64,000 nucleotides of DNA from Caprimulgus europaeus (lineage: Eukaryota > Chordata > Aves > Caprimulgiformes > Caprimulgidae): the NCBI GenBank assembly GCA_907165065.1, contig OU015540.1:1596001-1660000 (forward strand). Direction: 5' to 3'. The notes below the pieces were generated by a model. That model searched no databases and was not told the origin of the DNA. It was given only the letters and a program-made list of their open reading frames with translations. Shown here piece after piece: positions 34,088 through 44,168 of the stretch (the first letter of the stretch is position 1; every line of letters begins with the position of its first letter). A program made the translations under genes and the position numbers.

Positions 34088-37000
34088 GCAAAGAAGAGGG
34101 TTGCATTGTAAGAAAGAAACACCAACAAACAGTAACAACGACTTTCCCAGTGTTTTGGCAGCAGCTGTAATATCAGCAGTTGTAGAAATGTGTTCATAAA
34201 TAATGCAAAATTGTTATTTACCATCAGAAATAGCAGCAGATTTATAAAACAGGCCCGGGGAGAAAGAATGTGATTCTGGAAAACATGAATAATTGAGAAC
34301 CTCTGATTCCACGGGGTTATTTCTCTGGCAGGTCAGCAAACTCACACTCAGCTCCTCTGAGAAATGTTTTACTTGGTCCTCTCAGGATGAACAACCTGGG
34401 CTAACTCTGTGGGTTTGGGTGCCCGTTTCAGTGGGTGAGGAAGGGCTCCACAAACACGATGAAGGATGTCACAGGGTGTCTGCTGCCTGCACGTGGCTTT
34501 GCACACTTGGGGCTGCCAACACAGGATGCCCAGTAGTGCTTTTGGGATGGAGATGGGGAAAAAAAAAAAGACATTTCACTGCTTTATGTCAAACTCCAGA
34601 GGGTTTTGCAAAGCAAAGCATCCTTCTTGCTGCTGGATGACCTGAGCAGCTCACCCTGTGAGACCCCTTGGCTGGGTGCTGCCCACAACATTTCGGTGCA
34701 GACAACACAGGACACGAAGCTGCTTCTTGGGAGGCCAAACCAGTGAGGAGTTACAGCCACAGGCATCTGATGGATGTGCTCAAAACATCAGTGCTGGCTG
34801 AAATACTCCTGTCAAAACATGCTTTTCAGAGAAAACAAGCCTGTCCCTTCTCTAGTGATTGAAATGTTATAGTTTTTTCTTAAAAAACAACTGGTGCTGG
34901 TAAAACACTGTAATGAGAATAGAGTTGGTGTTGTCTTTCTAAGTATAGGTGAAAAAAAAAACATATTTGAGAAAACATGGGTAGATGGGGGAAAGTAAAC
35001 CCCATACTTAGAGTTAAAAAGTCCATGCAAAACAAGTGCCACTTTCCAGTCACCTCCACAAGCTGCACTTGCTCAAACCCACACATCAGTTCATCAGAGA
35101 CCTGAAAGCGAAATACAAGGTCAGGTTTCCCACCATGAGTGAGATTTTCTGGGTCTGAGCTCTCCAGAGATGCTCGTTTGACTCCCACCTCCTCCTGCCT
35201 GTCAGGTCGGTCCCCAGAACCCCGTGACACGGCTGTGACAGGACGCGGGACCAAGCGCCAAGGTCACTGACACGCACAGCACAGGGGCATCTGCCACGCA
35301 AGCTGCTGCATCCCAAGCCCATCCACCTTTCTAACAGGGCTCCTCCATATCTCACAGGCTTTGCAAAAGAGCTTGAGCATTCGCAGGACACTCCACTCTC
35401 CAGCTGAACAACCCAAAACGCACCAAATTTTGTCCTCGCTGGGTGAACCAGTGCAAGATCCAGTAAGAAAACTGGATTATCTCTGCCAGCCCAGGATGAA
35501 ATTGCATCCCACCTGCCAAAGCATTCACATAATGTCCTTGCAGCTCGTGGCCTCCTGGCCAGCAGCCTGGTGTGTGGTTGCTCAGCCTCTGCCTCCCCAC
35601 GATGTCAGAGAGCGGCTGGGAGCCCCGGCACGCGGCTCCGGAAGCTCCGGCAGCTCCATCGGCACCAACCATTCGTGCTCCTCTCTGCATCCAGCTGCAG
35701 GAAGGGATGGGAAGGAGGAAAGCTGTCTTCTCCCATCCTTTCCATTAAGACTTGCACTTCAGCCACACAAAAAAGCTTCTGTGCCTCAGTCACACCCTGG
35801 CAGGGAGAACAATGCCAGGCAGGGAGATGCATGAAGTGCTTGGACACACAATGACACACATCAGATGCTTGTGCAAGTGCAAAGGGAGCTCCCCATGTTA
35901 CACCAAAGCACCAGGAAGTCAAGGACCTCTCTTCTCAGTGAAAGCCAGCTGCCCAGTTCCCCCAGTTTAAAGCTTGCTTCCAAGCAAGAAGGGGCCAGCT
36001 GGCCAGGCCAGCGAGCATTTCTGTCACACAGGACAAAGGGACAGGTCCCAGCAGCGATTGGTGACGGGGTCTGGGTACGCCGGCCGTGACGGGCTCTGGA
36101 AAATACCTCGTGCAAAGCTGGAAGCAGAAGGGTTTGAGTAAGACCCTAAAAACCTTGGAGAGCACCCAAGGGACGCTGCTTACCCCAGGCTGGAGGCTGC
36201 ATTGGGGCAGGAGCCGGCTGCTCCAGGGCTGCCTTTGGTATCCAAAGCACCAGACCCAGGTGCCCACCTCCCCTGCTCTCCTTGCTTGCTGCCCACCGCC
36301 CGTGTTCCCCACTCACCCTGTTTTAGGCAAGACCTTTTGCCTCTTTTGCCCTCTCTGGCAATGGCTCTTAAGTGCAGGGAACTGTGACCAAGTGCCTGGT
36401 GCCCCGTGCTGGGTGCCCTGGCAGGGGCTGTGGTGGAGGGACAGGGAGGTGACAGCACTCGGTGGGCAGATGCCATCAGCTTGGACACACAGGCAGCCCT
36501 GCAGCAGGAGAACAAGTGAAATCTCATTCTTTCTCCCAAAAAAAAAGGAAAGGGGGAGCCTGAGAGGGCAGGTTTCATGCTTGGCAGTGTCCAGACACTG
36601 ATGTCCCGGCTGTGGGACCCTCAGCCACTGCCACCCTCACAGGAGCCCAGGGTGCTGGGGACGCCTGTGTGCCCCGTGATGGGGACAACATTTGAAGTGT
36701 GCACAAGACCTGCGGGTGCCTTCTCAGCGCCAGATTTTCACCATCTGGAAGAAGGTGGCTGGCCAGGCTGCCTGGCTCGCTTCTGTAATTATCCTTTGTG
36801 GATCTGTGCTCCCTCCTGGGGCTTGAGCTGCTGGACCCCAGGACACACACTTCCATCCAGGCTGCTTTCAGGCCAGGCACCTCAGGTGTGCGTGAGGAGA
36901 CCTCGTGGCCTGAGCGCGGCCATCGCGAGGAAAACAAACAGCACAGAACACCAGAGAGCACAAGCTGAACGCTCCGGGGTGTGAGCTGTCAGCCATTTTA

Positions 37001-40000
37001 AGGTGAGATGTTTCCACTGCTGATGCACTGTACTTTGATTTGGTACCTAAAATAAACGTTACCAGAAGGTGTGGGGTTGTAGGAGACTGCAAACCTTGCT
37101 TCGATTACACACGCAAGCAACCAGCAACGGCAACACCAAGGAAATTCAATACATGAAGAAAAATAAATCACTGCTAATTTGCTCTGCAATCAACAGCACT
37201 GGGCACAAACTGCACGTACAGAGAGCTGGTACCAAGCTCTGGGTGATCTTTCATGAGCATCAGTGAGAATGATGGCACCCTGCTTGGCATCCTCCTCTCC
37301 TTGAGCCACCACCCAGCACGTGAGGGATGGGCTAGCAAATGAGAAGGGGAAACAATTGAGGTCAAATTAGCACAGGCCAAATCCTGCCAAGTGCTGAGTG
37401 TGTTCCTGAGCCCCAGCTAAGCCCTTGTCTTGAGTCACATACTCCATGCAGATGCTCTGCTAGGGGATGAGTTAGACCCTTGGCAGAGGACCAGGCTCCT
37501 TCAACACCCACCAAGCTCAGATTCTGGGGGAACCAGGTCCCGTGTCCTTCTCCAGTTTATCTTGACAGTTGTCAGTCATGGGGAAGCTTCCAGCGCAGAT
37601 CTGCATCATTTATTGGAGGCTGTGAAGACTAAGGGAGGACTTTAAACACTGCTAGACCTCCCACAAGGACTAGGGGTAGGACCACAAAGGAAAGACCTGA
37701 TGCAGTTTGTGGCATGGAAGGGGGTGGTCAGCTTGGGAAGGACACTTACTGACGACCACGTGGCTGATTTTGACTGAATGACGTCTTCTAACGTGGCAGA
37801 GATCCTGGCTGAAACACAGCGTCCATTCAGAGCTCCTAATCTAGCAATGCAATCTGAGCACATGGCAAGCCAGCAGCGTTTTGAACCAGTGATGACAGGA
37901 AAATGATAATTTAGCAGCATTTTAAGCTTAGATGCAGTGAAATTTCTGTATAATTCTATTGCCAAAAAAGTTAAATTTTAAGTTCTGCCTTTAATCTACA
38001 GCCCACGGAAAGAGAGAATTAAGACAGAAATCTGGTGACCCTGCTGAAAAGCAGCCAAGACCAGACAAAGTCCAGAGCAGCTAAAATCACACTAATGATT
38101 CCCAGCATTGCTGCGGGCTCCTTAAGTGCCAGACCAGTCCTGAGCTCTTCTCTAAGAGCCTCAAGTGCTCAAGAGTCAGTGAAAGCCCTGAAGGCCACAG
38201 GAGCCACTCGGAGCTTGCAGCACCAGGGCTCCCACCTCATATTTCATGTTGATGTCTCCTGAGTTCTCAGCCCAGTGCTGGCTATGCCAAGCAGCCACCT
38301 TCACCTGTGTCCACAGGACACCTGCAGCAGGCAAGGTCTTCTCCAGTGAGGAAGCTTTCCAGGCTCCAACTCCAACCCTTTACAAGAGCTGTGTGTGTCA
38401 CAGCCCTGCAAACCCCAACATATGCCCCACAACACCTCAAACCAGCACTCCTGCAGCTTCACCCTGGGTGTAAGACTCCTCAGAAGGGCTCTGAACTGAG
38501 GGTGCAGGGTAGCCACAACCCTGGAGCCATATTCTTTGTTTGCTGCTTGGTTCTTCTGCTCCTGAGTTTGTTTTTTTCTAATACAAATAAACAACATCTT
38601 TTACCATAAGCACAAAGAGTGCTGTTTCCATCCCTCTGGAGAAACAAAACAAACCTGGACCAGGATGGAAAGGGCATGCTCCCTCTCTCCAAGATCCACC
38701 ACCTACTCCTGATACATCAAATCAGCACCCAGCACATCCCTTACCAAAGTCACAACTCGGCAAAGTGCATTTGTCTTGCTGAAAGACAATGATCTGCTGT
38801 TTTATGGACTAAGACTCGTATCAGCGCAAAGCCGAGCACATAAAGACTTTGCTGGATCTGAGCCAAAGTAACCTCTGGTCATAAAAGTTCCCTACCTCAT
38901 ATCAAAGGCTCCAGGGACTGCCACTTTGCTGCTGTGCCTCTGCCAAGGAATCAGATTTGGCTGCCCTAGTCCAGTCCCCTAATAAAGGTTTTGCTCTTAA
39001 AAGCATTAAGATTATTACAAGGAAAACCCAAACAAAATCCTGGGCCCAAGGAGATAAAATACCACGTAGGAAAAGCTCTCTCTGGTGATCCAGCTGATGA
39101 GCTAAACATTTATTCCACTTCAAGAAACATGAGAAGAAGGCAGCAGATAGGGTCAGGCAGGTGTAGTGGGCTGGCTGCAGGTGAGGTTGTCCAGCTGTGC
39201 AGGTCACACAGGCAGCAACAGGGGGGTCACTGCAGCAAGAAACAACCCCTTTACAGAAAACACTGAAGCATTCCTCTAAGCTGGAGTAAAACTGGATCTC
39301 CTGCTGAGCTCCACAGAGGCAGAGGGAATGGCTGGGTGAGTGGAGGGAGGTTGGAGCATCCCAGCCCTTCCAAGCAGCGTGTTCCCACCACACAGTGCCA
39401 GCGCCGGGCAGCGCTGCCCGCTCCGACTCCTCCTCCATCGATGGGCACTTCCACTGCCCACAGCCCCACCTCAAACCATACTGGGGCTCCCAGTTCTTAC
39501 AGCAAAAACTGAAATGTCAGGGAAATAACAGGCATTGCCTGTTCCTCTTACTGAAACTTATAGGAATTACTGAAAAGAGTTTACTTGACTGGAATATGTT
39601 ACAGAACTTTAAAAAGTCAAACCAAACCGACGTTAAATGAACAATGCCCTCGCAAAGCTGCGTGGCCACTTGAAAGTCTCCTGGTGCTGGAAGTCACAGA
39701 GAAAGGAACTCATGATTCTGTGGGCATCCTCTGTGAATAACGAGTTTGTTTTGCTGTGCAAAAAATGTCTCAGAAGGAAACCACAAGAGCGATCACATCT
39801 TCATCTGACAAACTGCACCAGACGCAGGGGGAAGAGATGAATGAGGAACTGTTACATGGTTCTTTCCAGCTCTGGAGTTTACAGCTCATGCCAGGAGTGG
39901 GGTTTTTTTCCCTTCAGATACTGTGATGGTTTAACCAGGACAGATACTCAGAATTACTACATCTGCCAGGGAGAGGTTGCTGTGTGAGGCAGAATCAGGA

Positions 40001-43000
40001 ATCCCCTGTTACCACCACTTACATTTGGGGATTTCTTCACTGAAGTCACCATCCAGCTGCTGGTCCTGTAGATGTTTGTCAGCACAAGGTCTGAACCCTC
40101 CACCCTGAAGCAGCTACTGGAGTAGCTGGACCCTCCTTTGGTGGTAGCTCATCGTGAAACCCCAGTGATGGCCATCAGCCAGCTTGGTCCCAGTGGTGTT
40201 TCTCCATCATACACACTCCCACCCAAACCAGCACATCCCAGGCAGCTCCCTCTTTTCCACACCAAAAGAACATGACGTCACACACACAGCAAGGGTTATG
40301 TCTTCAAAGTTTGATCCAACTGCACAAGTTAAATACGTTTAAAAAGATGCAACAACAAAGCACAGGAAAGAAAAACACATGATGAAAACCCACCCCAACA
40401 CCTAAAGTCAGTCATGCTCAAAGCCTCCATCAAGGGCTTTCTGAATGACCCCCTCAGCAGCTCACCCCCCTGTGCCAGCAGCAGGGAAGCCCAGGAAGGT
40501 TTCTCTTTGCTTTGTGAATCAGGGAGCAGCACGGTTGGGAGCTGGTCCAGGCCGGCCACCAGCATGGTGCAACAAGGAGCAGATGCCACCACGTGCCACA
40601 GCACTGCCACGTTCTCCTGAGGCAGCAATTATGAGTGTCAGGGTAGAAGAGAAAGGCAGGAGAGACCTCACAGGCAAAGCCTTTTGGCTGCCTCCTCTGT
40701 CCAAGCTCTCCATCGCAACGTGGGTCTCATCTGGCAAGAGCAGCAAAGCAGCTGCTCAGAAGGAGCCCGGGAACACTTCACTTTATAAAATCTCCAAGAA
40801 ATAGCGATGGCCATGCTGGGAGGTGGGCAGGAAACCTCCACTCAGACCTCTCACCTGCCTACAGCTCCTGCTCCCAGGTGAAAGGAGCTGCAAACGCTCA
40901 ATGGGTTAAAGCCAGGACTGAGCGAACGCCAGCTGGGGCTCTAAACCCCCAAGCCGGAGTGGTGATGGAGAAGGGTCCCCAACAGATCTGCCAGCAAATG
41001 TGAGACCTGGGAAAAGTCCTCCAAAGGGCTTTTAACATGAGCTCCCACAGCCTGATCCCCAGCCCCCTGAAAACAGCAAAAAAAACCCCCTGAGCTCAGT
41101 GGGTTTGGAGCCAACTCCAAGTATCGGCAGTGTTTGGGCCTGGGCCAGCTCTGTGCGTGTCTCACAGCTGCCAACGTCAGGGGGTCCCTGCCCCTGGTTA
41201 GAGTGAAGCCAACGTCAGGGGTCCCTGCCCCTGGTTAGAGTGAAGCCAACGTCAGGGGGTCCCTGCCCCTGGCTAGGGTGAAGCCAACGTCAGGGGGTCC
41301 CTGCCCCTGGTTAGAGTGAAGCCAACGTCAGGGGTCCCTGCCCCTGGTTGGAGTGAAGCCAGCGTCAGGGGGTCCCTGCCCCTGGCTAGGGTGAAGCCAA
41401 CGTCAGGGGGTCCCTGCCCCTGGTTAGAGTGAAGCCAACGTCAGGGGTCCCTGCCCCTGGTTAGAGTGAAGCCAATGTCAGGGGGTCCCTGCCCCTGGTT
41501 GGAGTGAAGCCAACGTCAGGGGGTCCCTGCCCCTGGTTGGAGTGAAGCTGATGCCTTGCTGTAGGTTTAAGGACTTGGTTTTCAGTTTCCCTGTGAATGC
41601 AGAACCATGAAACGAGTGACTGCCATTTAATAAACCAGGCAGTGAATACATGCATGAATGTTTTCTAAGCTGGAATTTTAATTTTATCTCTATATTCCAT
41701 ATTTTGTTCCTGCTTCCCAGCAGCATCTGATCCCCTTCAGATGAGATGAGCTCTCTGGGTGCATGGTGGCAGGAATTTTACCAGGGGCCTAACTCACCAT
41801 TTATCTAACTGTACCCAAAACCAACACCATTGCCAAGACTCTGCCATTGCCACTTGAGGAGGACTGAGGAGGATCCAGGTGGATCCAGACCAAGCTTTCT
41901 GGACTGAGGCAAAGCTTCTAGGAAACAACTGCTGCCAGATGCCCAAACCCTGCCCAAAACGCCCCATTCAGCCCAAGCTGGATGCTGCAGACCCACACCT
42001 GGACACTGTTCTTCTCCAGAAATGGAGTTGGGGGCTTTCTCAAAGCCCTGGAAAACACACTGGCTCCCACCCAGCAAAACACTTAAGCATTTGGTTTAAC
42101 TTTAAGCCTGTGATTGCAGTTGGAATTGTTCACGTGCTTAAAGATAAGCCCATGCTCCCATGTTGTGCTGTACATGGCCTTGGCTGGGGTACCCCACCCC
42201 AGAGAGCCCCAAAAACAGACCCACCATGTCGGGAAGCAGCCAAGGGCACAGCACCTTCTCATCACACCTTTCATTCGCTCACTGCCTGCGTTTGGCACTG
42301 CTGAAGGTGACACAGAGCCAGGGCTGAGGGCCTCTGTGCACAGCTCTGTGCCATGGGCCAGGATGAACCCCCAGGCCTGGCTCGGCTCACCCGCAGCCTC
42401 CAGCCAAGCACTGGAGCCAGGAGCTGGCCACAGGGAGAGCCGGGCAGACCCTCCCCATCGGGGGCTTTTGGGAAGGGCCAGGCATTGCCCAGCGCCCAGG
42501 GCCACACACCTTTGCAGATCTGAGCCGGTAAATCCAGGCTGGGGGAGGTGAGTGGGTGGGCACCCTCACCCCTCGAGCAGCCAGGCACCACGGCCCTGGC
42601 GAGCATCAATGAGCAGCTTCCCCTCCTGCTTACTCACGGACCAGGGGCGAGCAAAGCCTTCCCTGAGCGGCTGCACAGCGTGTTCCACCTCCTGCCTTCT
42701 GCTCCACGGCACCAACTCATGGATGGGAAATGGCCACAAGATATGACATCCTTCAGAGCAGGGGGAGCTGGGCAGGGCTGGCTCCTGGACTTCTTCTGTC
42801 ACACACACACATGCACGCGTGGAGCGTGCGAGGAAGGAAAATGTCCTCTGCCTCCTGATTTCCACCCCATCCTCTTGCCCCTTCCTCAAGCACGAGGGAC
42901 AAAACAGGTCAGGGACAGTGGCACCTCCACTCGCCGCCGCGCCTTGCCTGCCTCCGAGCAATCTCCCCGCAAACACCCGCTGGTCACCACTCGCCACGGC

Positions 43001-43473
43001 TGCAGAGGCACCAGACACTGCACGGGCACTGCACGCTGCACGGGCACTGCACAGGCACTGCACGCTGCAATAGGGGCTCCCTGGGCATGGCAGGATGCAA
43101 CGGGCACTGCACAGGCACCGCACACTGCAACGGGCACTGCACGGGCACAGCACGATGCAACGGGCACTGCATCCGCACCGCACACCGCAACAGTCACTGC
43201 AGACAGCACGGGCACGGCACATCGCCCGGACACTCTACAATGTCACGGGCACGGCTCGTTGCAATGGGCACCGCACACGGTACCGCCGCTGCCCGCTGCT
43301 CGGGCACTGCCCCACGCCCGGTTGCCCAGCCCCGCGGCCCCGTTTCCCGGCCGTTCCGTTCCGTTCCGCCTTACCCAGGTGGTCAGCCGGAGGATGGTCT
43401 GCGGCTGCTTCAGGAAATCCAGGGGGTCGATGGCTCCCCCCGCCCGGCCCGCTCCGAAGGAGGCTCCTTCCAT
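25850..43473 (-). CDS. SYNGR3: SYNGR3, synaptogyrin-3 (complete, 4 coding exons)
   Basis: Exons on the minus strand: 43473-43375, 31808-31568, 28104-27962, 26059-25850. All junctions are GT-AG with matching phase, giving 230 aa (human 229). The start ATG has a strong context (gaagATGG), and the first residues [12 protein letters not shown] match human SYNGR3. It is a four-pass MARVEL-family membrane protein of synaptic vesicles. Hydrophobic segments lie at about 28-48, 71-92, 108-128 and 148-168, both ends are cytosolic, and there is an N-E-S sequon at N65 in the first lumenal loop. The C-terminal tail is Tyr/Pro-rich and ends YQVPAY. Known of the family: synaptogyrin-3 is neuronal and has been reported to interact with the dopamine transporter. 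Position and orientation between ZNF598 and GFER match mammals. Confidence 0.97.
26060..27961 (-). other. SYNGR3 intron 3
   Basis: Holds the 19 bp G-rich repeat field next to the exon 4 acceptor. The rest is without recognised repeats or exons. Confidence 0.7.
26115..26376. repeat. 19 bp minisatellite, about 14 copies, beside SYNGR3 exon 4
   Basis: Degenerate units of ccaggaccccacatccccc. In the transcribed (minus) sense the unit is ggggg-atgtggggtcctgg, so the pre-mRNA would carry many G4-G6 runs. The array ends about 55 bases upstream of the exon 4 acceptor. Confidence 0.95.
27962..28104 (-). CDS. SYNGR3: SYNGR3 exon 3 (TM3-TM4)
   Basis: Encodes residues 115-161 ([20 protein letters not shown] ... 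[16 protein letters not shown]). It covers most of TM3, the short lumenal loop and the start of TM4. Acceptor ctcttccag, donor gtgagt. Confidence 0.96.
28105..31567 (-). other. SYNGR3 intron 2
   Basis: 3.5 kb. One CR1 at 30672-30975 and a short gggacag-rich run near 28746-28800. No further exon recognised. Confidence 0.65.
30672..30975 (-). mobile_element. CR1 LINE 3' fragment in SYNGR3 intron 2
   Basis: Reverse complement CR1. The tail is at the low-coordinate end (aaaagccccttaagatcatcg) and the body includes 'gaaattcttcctcacatccg'. Sense orientation relative to SYNGR3. Same subfamily as the intron 5 and intron 9 copies of ZNF598. Confidence 0.9.
31568..31808 (-). CDS. SYNGR3: SYNGR3 exon 2 (TM1-TM2 and first loop)
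   Basis: Encodes residues 34-113 plus one base of G114: [17 protein letters not shown]..., the lumenal loop with two cysteines (C60, C69) and sequon N65, TM2, and the conserved cytosolic [20 protein letters not shown]. Acceptor ccttctgcag, donor gtacct. Confidence 0.96.
33063..33322 (-). mobile_element. CR1 LINE internal fragment lacking its 3' end
   Basis: Reverse complement of the CR1 body upstream of the usual 3' part ('ctcagcctcctttgctccag', 'acacgctccagcacctccag'). Unlike the other copies it lacks the CR1 tail, so the 3' side has been lost by deletion or rearrangement. Confidence 0.82.
33981..34087. repeat. (ATC)n trinucleotide repeat
   Basis: About 35 triplets, with a few CTC/ACC interruptions, in SYNGR3 intron 1. 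Open frames here (poly-His, poly-Ile, poly-Met) are by-products. Confidence 0.97.
41170..41547. repeat. 38 bp minisatellite, about ten copies, in SYNGR3 intron 1
   Basis: Units start gccaacgtcaggggg and end gagtgaa, 37-38 bases each. The length variation sits in the G4/G5 run. Very high identity between units suggests recent expansion or homogenisation. Confidence 0.96.
43014..43280. repeat. GCAC-rich degenerate repeat just inside SYNGR3 intron 1
   Basis: Irregular array of (a)cgggcactgca and caggcaccgca elements with gatgcaa/ctgcaa spacers. It lies about 95 bases after the exon 1 donor, at the edge of the CpG island. Confidence 0.9.
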
Positions 43474-43790
43474 CTTCCCCCGCCGCCCGCTCCACTCCGC
43501 GCCGAGCCGAGCCGAGCCAAGCCCCGCCGCACGCGCTCCCCGCGCCGGCCGCGCGCCTGCCCGCTCCCTCCGTCCGCCCCTCCCGTGCGCTTCCCGCGTG
43601 GGCTCGTCCTCAGCGCCGCGTGCGGGCAGCGGGAGGAACCACCCGCCGGGCGGGGGGGTGGCACTGGCAGGTGCGCGCGCCCGGCACGCCGCCACCCCGT
43701 CCCCCGCCCCCGTCAGCGAGCACGAGCTGCACCCCGGGGCGGGGGGATGCGGCCGGGGACACCACATCACGGCCACGGTCACCGTGCTGT
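43280..43790 (-). promoter_or_regulatory. SYNGR3 CpG-rich promoter and exon 1
   Basis: CpG-dense block around exon 1 and its 5' side. No TATA box stands out. The transcription start is not defined by sequence. Confidence 0.65.
43375..43473 (-). CDS. SYNGR3: SYNGR3 exon 1 (N-terminus)
   Basis: Encodes residues 1-33, [20 protein letters not shown]... to ...RLTTW. Phase 0 end, donor gtaagg. It matches human SYNGR3 in sequence and in exon end. Confidence 0.96.
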
Positions 43791-44168
43791 GCCTGGGGAC
43801 ACCATGCCATGGTCATGGTCACTATGCTGGGGACACCGTGCTATTGCCATGGCCACCATGCTGTGGGCTGGGGACACCATACCATGGCCACCATGCTGTG
43901 GCTGGGGATACCACACCAAGGCCAGGATCGCCATGCTGTAGTTGGGGACACCATGCTATGGCCGTGGTCACTGTGCTGCCACTGGGAACACCACACCATG
44001 GTCATGGCCACTGTGCTACAACCAGGAACACCATGCTACAGCTGTGGTCGCTGTTCTGAGGACACCATGCTATAGCCACGGTCACTGTGCTGAGGACACC
44101 ATGCTATGGCCACAGTCACCGTGCTACAGCCAGGGACACCACGCCATGGCCATGGGCACCATGCTGCT
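43756..44168. repeat. 34-42 bp degenerate repeat upstream of SYNGR3
   Basis: About eleven units built from ggggacaccatgc, atggccatgg/atggtcatgg and ccgtgctg, with variable period. Begins about 280 bases upstream of the SYNGR3 start codon, so it may lie in or next to the promoter. Confidence 0.9.

Larger units (their letters stand above)
31809..43374 (-). other. SYNGR3 intron 1 (11.6 kb)
   Basis: Contains one CR1 (33063-33322), an (ATC)n tract, a 38 bp minisatellite (41170-41547) and a GCAC-rich repeat right after exon 1. No further coding exon recognised. Open frames in it lack splice context or overlap repeats. Confidence 0.65.

Noticed and set aside
33770-34199. Poly-His, poly-Ile and poly-Met frames
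   Set aside because: By-products of the (ATC)n microsatellite.
42548-44059. 503-codon open frame on the plus strand across SYNGR3 exon 1
   Set aside because: It is antisense to a clear exon and CpG island and made largely of the two flanking repeat arrays. GC-rich DNA lacks stops by chance.
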